The notes under the pieces: model-generated | Seen by the model: the letters and a program-made list of their open reading frames with translations, nothing else | The model's database searches: none | Told to the model about the DNA's origin: nothing | Program-made: the position numbers and the translations under genes | DNA from: Mycolicibacterium sp. HK-90 | Lineage (GTDB): Bacteria; Actinomycetota; Actinomycetes; Mycobacteriales; Mycobacteriaceae | DNA length: 64,000 bases | Direction of reading: 5' to 3' | NCBI RefSeq assembly: GCF_030486405.1 | Contig: NZ_CP129613.1 | Span: forward strand, 5,022,001-5,086,000 | Part shown: piece by piece, positions 8,731 to 16,231 of the stretch | How the letters are laid out: each line of letters begins with the position of its first letter | Position numbering within the stretch: position 1 is the first letter of the stretch

Positions 8731-9408
8731 TCAGAAATGCCATCGGGTTGTCTTGACCCGCTGCTCAAGCGCACTGACTGCAGCGAGGTCCTTCTTGAGC
8801 AACGGCTTGTTGACCTTCTCGGTGAAGAAGTCGATGAGTGGGCCGGCAAAGAACGCTGTCATCACGGTGCCGATTCCGACCTGCCCGTGGAACGTCAGGG
8901 CCAGTCCCACGAAGGCGAGGTCCTGGATCACCCGCACCACCCGGTACGGCACACGTGAGTGATCGACGATGATCGGAGCGATCGCGTCGTACGGGGCATT
9001 GCCGAGCGCGACGGTCATGTACATCGACGCCCCCGCAGCGAACAGCGTGATGCCGACGACGAACATCACGGCCTGCACCAGCTGGGTCGGCTCACCGGGA
9101 ACCAGCGGATTCAACAGGGCGGAGAACCACTGGATGAAGTAACCGGTCATCACCATGTTGATGACCGTGCCGATCCCGACATACTCCCGCCCGAGGAAGA
9201 AGATCGGGATCAGCAGTACGGCATTGCTGATGAGCTGATACGTGCCAAGGTCGAGTCCGATCGCGTTGCTGATGCCGATGTTGGCTGCGGTGTACGGATC
9301 CACACCCACCTGCGCGACGCGCAATACGGCCGCCCCCAGACCCAAGACAGCCACTCCCACCAGCGCCCAGAACGACCGCCGCCAATAGTGCGTGTCCTGG
9401 GTCTCCAC
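8731..9408 (-). CDS. YczE/YyaS-like integral membrane protein
   Basis: A 225-aa protein with about five to six hydrophobic helices. It contains the conserved segment GLGAAVLRVAQVGVDPYT near the N-terminus and APYDAIAPII in the middle, typical of the bacterial YczE/YitT-like membrane protein group of unknown function. The GTG start is preceded by GGAGGT at ideal distance. The short charged C-terminal tail ends the protein. It stands alone between small genes. A transporter or membrane-regulator role is possible, but nothing in the sequence decides it. Confidence 0.8.
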   Translation of the reverse strand: METQDTHYWRRSFWALVGVAVLGLGAAVLRVAQVGVDPYTAANIGISNAIGLDLGTYQLISNAVLLIPIFFLGREYVGIGTVINMVMTGYFIQWFSALLNPLVPGEPTQLVQAVMFVVGITLFAAGASMYMTVALGNAPYDAIAPIIVDHSRVPYRVVRVIQDLAFVGLALTFHGQVGIGTVMTAFFAGPLIDFFTEKVNKPLLKKDLAAVSALEQRVKTTRWHF

Positions 9409-9516
9409 GTTCTACCTCCGATGCGGCCGCAGATCTGTTGCTGACTATCGCATCAAGGTCAGGCGGAACTGGGGACGTTACCGGGGTAAGGCGAAGTCAT
9501 CGACGTCGCCCGGCGG

Positions 9517-9807
9517 TCAGCGGGATTCGACCTCGGTTTCGACCAAGCCGTGGCTGCGGGCATTCACCACGATGTGCTCCCAGCTGATCACCGCCGCGGC
9601 GATCACCGTGATTGCGGTCGCGAATCCGGCAAGTGAGGCCATCGCCGTGGCCCACTGTCCATTGGTGGCGACACTGAGCAGGATGGCGACCACCGCTCCG
9701 GCGAGGACGAGTCCGGCCGTCAGCGCGCTCCGCCGCCATTCCCGGCGCCGCAAACCGGACACGGCATGGGCGATCGCCCGGCGCGACGATTCGATCGGTG
9801 TGGTCAT
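9517..9807 (-). CDS. Small two-helix membrane protein
   Basis: A 96-aa protein with a basic N-terminus followed by two hydrophobic helices (about residues 28-50 and 56-80) and a short acidic tail. The start chosen is ATG 9807, with GAGGGG about 12 nt upstream; a GTG at 9816 is possible. No family motif is recognised. Codon bias and GC pattern look like those of neighbouring genes, so it is probably real, but the function is unknown. Confidence 0.55.
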   Translation of the reverse strand: MTTPIESSRRAIAHAVSGLRRREWRRSALTAGLVLAGAVVAILLSVATNGQWATAMASLAGFATAITVIAAAVISWEHIVVNARSHGLVETEVESR

Positions 9808-9911
9808 GCAACCCACTGTCCCCTCGTGGGCTGAGGAGCAATGAAGCGTTTGTTATGGAAACGCTCTGAACCGAACCGCCGCGTCTGGTTGCTGCGCCAT
9901 ACTGCGACGGC

Positions 9912-10526
9912 CTACTTGGGCGTAACGGTCTCAGCGAACGTGCCGTCACCCTTGTTCAGCCAGGTGATGGTCCCGTGCTGGAATTCGGAGATCCAGCCGC
10001 CGTTGGCAGCGTCCGGGCCGCCGGCCGTCTCATCCTCATCCTCGGTGGGGAATCCCAGCTTGCCCGCAGGCCCGCCGTTCGCGGTGTAGACACGCAAGAT
10101 CTCGCCCTGCACCACGTGCGCGCCGGTCGACGGCGACGAAAAGATCGTGCCGTTGGCGAAAGCCTGCACCGTGCCATCGCCGACCTTCTCCGGTTGCGCT
10201 GTCGGAAGGCCAAGCTTGGCTTCGCCGCCGGCATCGGCATACTCCTCCGCAATGGGAGCGTCGAGGACCACCTCGCCCACACCTGGAGCGTTCATCGTGG
10301 TGGGAGCGCCTTCGATGGCGGACGAGACCGCACTCGAGGCGGAACTGGCTCCGGATTTGGCCTCACTGGCGCCGGCGTCGATGGCCGACGACGCGGCACT
10401 CGTGGCGCTGGACAGGGCGTCCTTGGTCTCGTCTTTTGTTTCCTGCGAGCACGCAACGGCCGCCGCCCCGGTGATGGCGAAAGTTGCAGCCAGCACACCT
10501 GCTCGTTTCATCAACTTTGGGTTCAT
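9912..10526 (-). CDS. LGFP-repeat lipoprotein
   Basis: A 204-aa protein with a lipoprotein signal peptide starting MNPKLMKRAG, lipobox AVAC with the Cys near residue 26. An Ala/Ser-rich linker of about 50 residues (many SSA and SAA steps) follows, then at least two LGFP-type repeats (AKLGLPTAQ...VQAFANGTIFSSP and GKLGFPTED...ISEFQHGTITWLN). LGFP repeats occur in secreted corynebacterial and mycobacterial proteins and are thought to bind the cell wall. The protein is likely membrane-anchored with wall-binding repeats. Upstream to the next gene (10527-10821) I see only AT-richer non-coding sequence. Confidence 0.85.
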   Translation of the reverse strand: MNPKLMKRAGVLAATFAITGAAAVACSQETKDETKDALSSATSAASSAIDAGASEAKSGASSASSAVSSAIEGAPTTMNAPGVGEVVLDAPIAEEYADAGGEAKLGLPTAQPEKVGDGTVQAFANGTIFSSPSTGAHVVQGEILRVYTANGGPAGKLGFPTEDEDETAGGPDAANGGWISEFQHGTITWLNKGDGTFAETVTPK

Positions 10527-10821
10527 TTTCCGAACGTAACACCGAAGCACCGGCACGTCAGCAAAATACGGAAATCGTGGGACGGAATGCCCAAATAAGG
10601 GACGGGGATCCCGCGTGCCACCATCGCGCCAATTCAATTCGTCTGCGACGCAAGCATATTTGCGCGACTACCTGCCCTTTTAACCTCAGATCGCGGTGGT
10701 GCGAAATCACTCGCAGAGGCGCCCCCACCGACTACGTGGCGAATCAACTGGGCAGTAGCGGAGGCACCGGCAAATATCGTGCCAACCGCGATTATCGTGG
10801 TGGCACGGCGAATGGAGGCAT

Positions 10822-11130
10822 ATGAGTTCCGAGACACAACTCGACCGCACCGGTGCTGCGACCACCGTCACCGAACACCCCGACCGGTTCACCATCGACG
10901 TCGACGGCAACACCGTGGGTGTTGCCGACTTCCACGACCGCGATGGTCGCCGCATCTTTCCCCACACCGAGGTTCAGCCGCAGTACCGTGGCCGCGGGCT
11001 GGCGACGATCCTGATCGCCGAAGCCTTACGGTCCACCCGCGCCGCGGGGCTGCGTATCGTGCCGACGTGCTGGATGGTGGCCGAATACATCGACAAACAT
11101 CCCGAGTACGCGGACATCACCGACCGGTGA
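10822..11130 (+). CDS. GNAT-type N-acetyltransferase (short GCN5-like family)
   Basis: A 102-aa protein of the small acetyltransferase class (PF14542-like). The acetyl-CoA loop motif V-x-x-x-x-R-G-x-G is visible as VQPQYRGRGLATIL, followed by the family's typical C-terminal segment (IVPTCWMVAEYIDKHPEY), where the Cys and the hydrophobic helix are conserved. An AATGGAGG ribosome site precedes the ATG. The acceptor substrate is unknown. It appears monocistronic, with its 3' end 10 nt from the convergent MDR oxidoreductase gene. Confidence 0.85.
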   Translation: MSSETQLDRTGAATTVTEHPDRFTIDVDGNTVGVADFHDRDGRRIFPHTEVQPQYRGRGLATILIAEALRSTRAAGLRIVPTCWMVAEYIDKHPEYADITDR

Positions 11131-11140
11131 GCGTGCCGAT

Positions 11141-12289
11141 TCAGGGCATCGCGGAGGGCGTCACCAGGTATTTCTCACCTGTCGCCTTCTGCAGATAGCT
11201 GGTGAACACCTCGGGCTTGAGCATGCCGGCCAGTGAGACCTCTTGGGTGTAGGCGCTCGCGAACGTCGTGGTGAGCTCCGCGGCGACCCGAGCGCGCAAC
11301 CTCGCGATGGTCTCCGGCCCCGCACTGGCCAGAAACGGGGTGAGCAGCCAACCCCCGACACCCCAAGCCATCCCGAAATTCCGAGTCAGCACAGTGGGCC
11401 CGGTGTCGAGGCTGCCGTAGATGTACACCTGCTTGTGGACGCTCGACCCGTATCGGGAGTACTGGGCGGCGGTGGCGTTGGCGGCCCGCTCCATGCCGTT
11501 GAGAATCTGGCTAGCCAACGTGCCGCCGCCGGTGGCGTCGAACGCCAGCGTGGCCGACGTCGCCTTGAGCGCCTCGACGAGATCCGTCTCGAACGACGGC
11601 GACGACGAATTGCAGACATGGACCGCGCCCAGACCGCGCAGTATGTCTTCCTGCTCGGCCTTGCGGACGATGTTGACCAGCGGCACCCCATCGGCCAGGC
11701 AGGCCTTGACGAGCATCTGGCCGAGGTTCGACGCCGCGGCGGTGTGCACCAGAGCCGAATGTCCTTCGCGGCGCATGGTTTCCAGCATGCCCAGCGCCGT
11801 GAGGGGGTTGACGAAGGACGATGCGCCGTCTTTGGCGGTCGCCCCCTCGGGCAGCACCAGGCACGCCTCGGCCTTGACCACTCGGTACTGCGCATACATC
11901 GCGCCGCCGGCGATCCCGACGGTCTTGCCGATCAGCGCTTGTGCCTGCGCCGACTGCCCCGCCGCCACCACGGTGCCCGCGCCTTCGTTGCCCACCGGAA
12001 GCGAGATGCCGACACGGGCCGCCAGACCGGCCAGCGCCCCGTCGCGCAGCGGCGCGGTGACGACAGGCCGGTCCGGCGTACCCGCGACCGTGGCCGCCGA
12101 CATGTCGGCGGAGCTGGGCATCAGTAGGCCCAGATCCGATGGGTTGATCGGCGAAGCCTCGACCCGGACCACGACTTCGTCGGCGTTCGGCCTGGGCACG
12201 GCCACCTCGTGCAAAGACAACTCCAGCGTGCCGTTCTCGGTCACCAGGGACCGCAGTTCCAGTGCTGTCTCGGGTAGTGCCTCAGCCAT
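11141..12289 (-). CDS. MDR-superfamily (zinc-independent) oxidoreductase
   Basis: A 382-aa member of the medium-chain dehydrogenase/reductase superfamily, closest in look to quinone oxidoreductase and enoyl reductase branches. The N-terminal GroES-like domain is recognised from EVVVRVEASPINPSDLGLL and GNEGAGTVVAAG. The Rossmann part is present (HTAAASNLGQMLVKACLADG) with a degenerate nucleotide-binding loop. No zinc-ligand Cys/His set is apparent. The protein probably uses NAD(P)H to reduce an activated double bond or carbonyl. It faces away from the WXG locus to its right. Confidence 0.85.
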   Translation of the reverse strand: MAEALPETALELRSLVTENGTLELSLHEVAVPRPNADEVVVRVEASPINPSDLGLLMPSSADMSAATVAGTPDRPVVTAPLRDGALAGLAARVGISLPVGNEGAGTVVAAGQSAQAQALIGKTVGIAGGAMYAQYRVVKAEACLVLPEGATAKDGASSFVNPLTALGMLETMRREGHSALVHTAAASNLGQMLVKACLADGVPLVNIVRKAEQEDILRGLGAVHVCNSSSPSFETDLVEALKATSATLAFDATGGGTLASQILNGMERAANATAAQYSRYGSSVHKQVYIYGSLDTGPTVLTRNFGMAWGVGGWLLTPFLASAGPETIARLRARVAAELTTTFASAYTQEVSLAGMLKPEVFTSYLQKATGEKYLVTPSAMP

Positions 12290-12408
12290 GTCTGAACACT
12301 ACGTCCGGCCATGCCGTCAGAACGGGTGTCCACGTTGACTTCGTCGAGATTGGTGCAGCTGAGCTTCGGTGACCCGGGTGAGAATGGAGTCAGCAGATTG
12401 GGGGCGGC

Positions 12409-12924
12409 GTGGCGTACACAGTGTCCAAGGTTCGCAACTCGAAACCCGACGTCCTCAACACGGCCGCCAGCGATGCCGCGACATCAGCTCAACGCGTCGA
12501 GGCCCAGATCACCCAAGGCCGCGACCAGATGAACACGCTGTGCGAGGACTGGATCGGCACGGCGTCGGAGGCCGCCGGCAAACAGTACGGCGAACTCATC
12601 GGATATCAGCAGACCTACAGCAACCAGTTGCGGGCGGTGAAGGACGCGCTGACCAAGCACGGTCCCAAACTCATCGACTACCGGACAAAGGTGGATACCG
12701 CGGTCAACGACGCCGAGGACCGATGGGACGTCGCGGACGACGGCTCGGTGTCGATGGGCTTCTGGTTGGAGTGGTACGTCTTCAAGAACCCCAGTCAATT
12801 CTTCAAGATCGAGGCCAAGCGCATCGAGATCGAGAACAACATCAAATTGCTGCTGGCTCAGTTCGAGGCCGAAGACGTCGCGGCGGGCTACGCGATCCGC
12901 CAGATCGGCCGGAAGCTGACATGA
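12409..12924 (+). CDS. WXG100-like type VII secretion substrate/partner
   Basis: A 171-aa mostly helical protein with a W-x-G turn (W48-I-G50 in CEDWIGTASEAAG) between two long helices, the hallmark of ESX/type VII secreted helical hairpins, here longer than the usual 100 aa. The GTG start is preceded by GGGGGCGG. Its stop overlaps the ATG of the next gene (ATGA at 12921-12924), indicating translational coupling. By analogy with other WXG/LXG toxin loci it probably pairs with, or targets to ESX, the EspC-like protein encoded next. No Sec signal peptide is present. Confidence 0.75.
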   Translation: MAYTVSKVRNSKPDVLNTAASDAATSAQRVEAQITQGRDQMNTLCEDWIGTASEAAGKQYGELIGYQQTYSNQLRAVKDALTKHGPKLIDYRTKVDTAVNDAEDRWDVADDGSVSMGFWLEWYVFKNPSQFFKIEAKRIEIENNIKLLLAQFEAEDVAAGYAIRQIGRKLT

Positions 12925-14093
12925 CATCTCCGGATTTGAAAGTCATCGTCGACGACCTGCGCGCCACCTCCGGGGTGATGGACCAGATTGCGAGCGGGTT
13001 CTACAACGACGGCGGCGGTCCGATTCTGAAGAGCGTCACCAGCGCGGACTCCGAACTCGACAGCACGAAAGCCTGCGGCGAACTCGGCGACATCTTTCTC
13101 GCGTATGCGCAGACCCTCGGCCAAGGCGTGTCCGAACATGCGGGGAATCTGAGCGCGGCGGCGGGTCACTACGAACGCGGCGACACCGCGGCGGCCGAAG
13201 CGATCGATTTCGACCCGCCCGAGGAGCGTGAACTCGAAGTCGGCGACGACCCCGGCGAACCCGGCTACGACCCGGTCCACGAGTACGAAGCGGCACTGCA
13301 GGAAGCGGGTCTGCTCGACGGTCCGAGTTCGGGCATGTACCGCGAGTGGCTTCAGAACGCCGCCGACAACGATGTGCCGCCCGAGACGATCGTCGAGATA
13401 GCTCGGCAGGAGAACATCACGCCGGCGAGTTTCGATGTGCTCAAGGGTCTGGAGCGCGTCACGAACAAAAACGATGAAACGAATCTCAAGGACGACACGG
13501 ATTTCTTCATGCTGCCCGAGAATGTCTCCGCGGAGCAGGCCCGCCAGGCAGCCTTGATGACATACATCTTCAACGCAGGGACTGGGTACGGAACGTCAAA
13601 AGGCAGTACCAACAACGACTTCGCCGAGACGCCCTATTCGGCGGCGGAGGTCCAGCGGATCAAGGACCGTCAGGAAGCGAACAGCTGGAGCTACGACCTG
13701 CTCGAACATGCCGGTGGCGGCGCCTTCGCCACCACACCGAATGGCATGTTGATGGGCGTGGGAGGCGGGCCAATCCAACAACTCATCAGCCAACAGGGCG
13801 GCACCTGCGTCGGCGATGTCTTCGCGGTCAACATCGACAATCCAATTGATGGTGGGGCAGCGCAGCTCCGCGACATCATCCAATCCGGAACCATGCAGTC
13901 CGACGCCGATCACGACGGAATTCTCGCCAAAGGCAACGACCTCGATCGCGTACTGCATCACGAGGAACGACACTCGCAGCAGTGGGCTGACGAAGGCCGC
14001 GTCAACTTCCTACGGCAGTACTTCTGGCCAACCGATGCCGATCCCAACCCGTTCGAGACCAATGCCGGCGGCAGCGATGGGGGGTACCACTGA
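12921..14093 (+). CDS. EspC-like type VII substrate with C-terminal HEXXH putative metallopeptidase (polymorphic toxin candidate)
   Basis: A 390-aa protein. Residues 1-100 look like the ESX EspC/DUF2580 helical hairpin (SPDLKVIVDDLRATSGVMDQ...GELGDIFLAYAQTLGQGVSEHAGNLSAAAGHYERGD). An acidic linker and a middle helical domain follow. The C-terminal domain (about 240-390) carries HEERH at 347-351 in VLHHEERHSQQWADEG, a zincin-type HEXXH motif; the third zinc ligand is not obvious. The ATG overlaps the preceding WXG gene (ATGA), and the TGA overlaps the next gene's ATG (TGATG at 14091-14095). A conserved export-type N-terminus with a variable enzymatic tip and a coupled downstream gene is the layout of polymorphic toxins. 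The toxin role is inference. Confidence 0.7.
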   Translation: MTSPDLKVIVDDLRATSGVMDQIASGFYNDGGGPILKSVTSADSELDSTKACGELGDIFLAYAQTLGQGVSEHAGNLSAAAGHYERGDTAAAEAIDFDPPEERELEVGDDPGEPGYDPVHEYEAALQEAGLLDGPSSGMYREWLQNAADNDVPPETIVEIARQENITPASFDVLKGLERVTNKNDETNLKDDTDFFMLPENVSAEQARQAALMTYIFNAGTGYGTSKGSTNNDFAETPYSAAEVQRIKDRQEANSWSYDLLEHAGGGAFATTPNGMLMGVGGGPIQQLISQQGGTCVGDVFAVNIDNPIDGGAAQLRDIIQSGTMQSDADHDGILAKGNDLDRVLHHEERHSQQWADEGRVNFLRQYFWPTDADPNPFETNAGGSDGGYH

Positions 14094-15118
14094 TGCGCCG
14101 CCTGTTCTGTGTCCTGGCCATCATGGCTGTCGCTCTTCCACTCAACGCATGCTGGGCCTTCCGCGGGGATCCGTTCGAGACGTCGCTTCCGTCGTCGAAC
14201 TTGGGCTTGCGTGTCACGGACGGGCAGCTGCGCATCTGGACCGGAGCGCCGTGCGAGGGGACCACTCGGGTCGTCGTCAGGTTCGTCCCCGCGGAAAAAG
14301 ATGCTCCCGAGCTGGTGTTATACACGCCCAGTGTTTCGGATGCGGCCGGGCTCGTACCCGGAGTCAACTTCGAATACTTCACCCTGGGCGGCCCTTACCC
14401 CGGCTTCAGTATTAAAGACACCCTGCCACCCGGATTCGACTGGCGCACCGCACAGCGATTCTCTTTCCAAGTCGATGGGCCGCCGGTCGCCCGAGGGCTG
14501 GGCACGGTGGATTTCGCTCCGATCGCCACCGAGATCAGCGAACATTCCGCCGAGCACCCCGAAGACACTTACTACTTCCCACAATTCGGTTGGCTCAGCC
14601 CAGCCGAGGTCGCCGCGAAAGACGGCAAGGAGTTTCTGACCGTCTGCACCCCTGACCCCGCGAAGCGCGAGTCCGAGGTGTCGGTCGTCGGGGTCCGTGT
14701 CACCGACGGCGCTCTCCGATTCTGGACGGGTGCGCCCTGCCCCGTCGACGACGGGGTGGTCCTCACTTTCCAACCGGGACAAACCGAGACCATCCTGCAG
14801 AAAAAGGGCGATCCCGATATCGAACACATCCCCCTCGACCAGCCCGATCCAGAATTCACCGTCACCCGCCCACTTCCTCACGATTTCGACTGGCGCACAG
14901 CCCAATCAGTGCTCCTGCGACTGTTCGACACCGAGAAACTGCGTGCCCACGACCGCAACCTCGTATGGAGCAAGACCACCCAACTCGCCATCCCGATCGC
15001 CGAATCCGCACAAAATCCCCCAGATAGCTACTACTTCGAAGGAATCGGCTGGCTGAGCCCAGCGGAAGTCGCAGCCCGTGACGGAGCATCCATGCAGACG
15101 ATCTGCGGCAAACACTGA
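14093..15118 (+). CDS. Two-domain lipoprotein, copy 1 (candidate immunity protein)
   Basis: A 341-aa predicted lipoprotein (signal peptide starting MRRLFCVLAIMAVALP, lipobox LNAC, Cys near residue 20). The mature part consists of two homologous halves of about 150 residues. Each starts with RVTDGxLRxWTGAPC, has a middle FDWRTAQ, and ends with a YYF...GWLSPAEVAAKDG-like stretch and a Cys. The ATG overlaps the stop of the HEXXH protein gene (TGATG), so expression is coupled. A surface-anchored partner encoded directly after a secreted enzyme would suit an immunity or binding protein, but this is inference. The family is not one I can name. Confidence 0.75.
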   Translation: MRRLFCVLAIMAVALPLNACWAFRGDPFETSLPSSNLGLRVTDGQLRIWTGAPCEGTTRVVVRFVPAEKDAPELVLYTPSVSDAAGLVPGVNFEYFTLGGPYPGFSIKDTLPPGFDWRTAQRFSFQVDGPPVARGLGTVDFAPIATEISEHSAEHPEDTYYFPQFGWLSPAEVAAKDGKEFLTVCTPDPAKRESEVSVVGVRVTDGALRFWTGAPCPVDDGVVLTFQPGQTETILQKKGDPDIEHIPLDQPDPEFTVTRPLPHDFDWRTAQSVLLRLFDTEKLRAHDRNLVWSKTTQLAIPIAESAQNPPDSYYFEGIGWLSPAEVAARDGASMQTICGKH

Positions 15119-15127
15119 GCAGCATGA

Positions 15128-15193
15128 ACACGAGTGCCGCGATGGCTCACCGCGATCATGTTCGAGCGCGTAGCCGATGGGGGGTACTACTAA
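15128..15193 (+). pseudogene. Possible remnant of a second toxin 3' end before lipoprotein copy 2
   Basis: In the frame ending with TAA at 15191-15193, the last codons read MFERVADGGYY-stop. The intact HEXXH protein ends PFETNAGGSDGGYH-stop. The nucleotide string GATGGGGGGTAC-YACT-R-ATG followed by CGCCGCCTGTTCTGTGTCC is nearly identical at both junctions (14077-14112 and 15176-15211), including the one-base stop/start overlap. This suggests that the duplicated unit included the 3' end of the upstream gene, most of which has since been lost. The remnant is very short, so confidence is modest. Confidence 0.4.
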
Positions 15194-16230
15194 TGCGCCG
15201 CCTGTTCTGTGTCCTGGCGGGTGTCGGACTAGCCATGGCGCTAGCCGGATGCGAGAGCTACCACGGTAAGAGTCCGTTCGAGACAACGCTGCCATCTGCG
15301 AAATTTGGCTTGCGCGTCAATGACGGACAGTTGCGCCTCTGGACCGGCTCGCCGTGCGAAGGAACCACCCAGGTCGTCCTCAGATTGGACACTCATGGAA
15401 GCGGCGCCGACGAGGTCCGACTCAATACGCCCAGCTACATGGATGAGGACGGGCTGACACCAGGAGTCGAGTTCGAGTACTTCACGTTGGGCGGGCCGCA
15501 TCCCGGATTCATCGTCAAGGAGTCCTTGCGGCCGGGGTTCGATTGGCGCGAGGCGGAATTCCTTGATCTTGAAATCGCAGGGCCGCCGTACGCCCGCGGG
15601 ATTGGCGCCTTGCGGTTCGCCCCAATCGCCTCCGAGATCATCAGGAATTCTGTTGAGCACCCCGAGGACACCTATTACTTCCATGGCTTGGGCTGGCTCA
15701 ACCCCGATGAGGTTGCTGCGAAAGATGGCAAAGAGTTCGTAGCACTCTGCACACCAGATCCCGGCAGGGGTGAAGGCATAGAGGCGGTCGTTGGGGTCCG
15801 CGTTACCGAAGGCACACTTCGCTTTTGGACTGGTTCCCCATGTCCGTTCAACTCCGGGGTAATCCTCACCTTCCAACCCGGACAAGCCGAAGCGATCTTG
15901 CAAAGGACTGAGAACTCCAACAAGTACGTCGAATACCTCAACTTCGGTGGACCTGATCCAGCGCTCACCGTCACTCATCCGCTCCGTCACGACTTCGACT
16001 GGCGCACAGCAGAGTCGGTACTCTTCCGCCTCATCGAAACCGACTGGGCAACCAGCCGCAGCAACCGACTCGTGTGGAGCAAGACCACCCAACTAGCCAC
16101 CCCGATCGCCGAATCCGCACAACATCCCCCAGACACCTACTACTTCGAAGGAATCGGCTGGCTGAATCCTGCGGAAGTCGCCGCCCGCGATGGCACATCG
16201 ATGCAGACGATCTGCGGCAAACAGCGCTGA
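15193..16230 (+). CDS. Two-domain lipoprotein, copy 2 (tandem duplicate)
   Basis: A 345-aa paralogue of the 14093-15118 product, with the same N-terminus (MRRLFCVLAG), lipobox LAGC and the same internal two-fold repeat (RVNDGQLRLWTGSPC and RVTEGTLRFWTGSPC). The two genes are nearly identical over the first 20 nt and over the last few codons but have diverged in between, as expected for tandem immunity-type paralogues. I chose the ATG at 15193 because it matches copy 1; an in-frame ATG at 15124 would give an unnatural N-terminus. The stop lies 1 nt from the stop of the convergent hydrolase gene. Confidence 0.8.
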   Translation: MRRLFCVLAGVGLAMALAGCESYHGKSPFETTLPSAKFGLRVNDGQLRLWTGSPCEGTTQVVLRLDTHGSGADEVRLNTPSYMDEDGLTPGVEFEYFTLGGPHPGFIVKESLRPGFDWREAEFLDLEIAGPPYARGIGALRFAPIASEIIRNSVEHPEDTYYFHGLGWLNPDEVAAKDGKEFVALCTPDPGRGEGIEAVVGVRVTEGTLRFWTGSPCPFNSGVILTFQPGQAEAILQRTENSNKYVEYLNFGGPDPALTVTHPLRHDFDWRTAESVLFRLIETDWATSRSNRLVWSKTTQLATPIAESAQHPPDTYYFEGIGWLNPAEVAARDGTSMQTICGKQR

Positions 16231-16231
16231 G

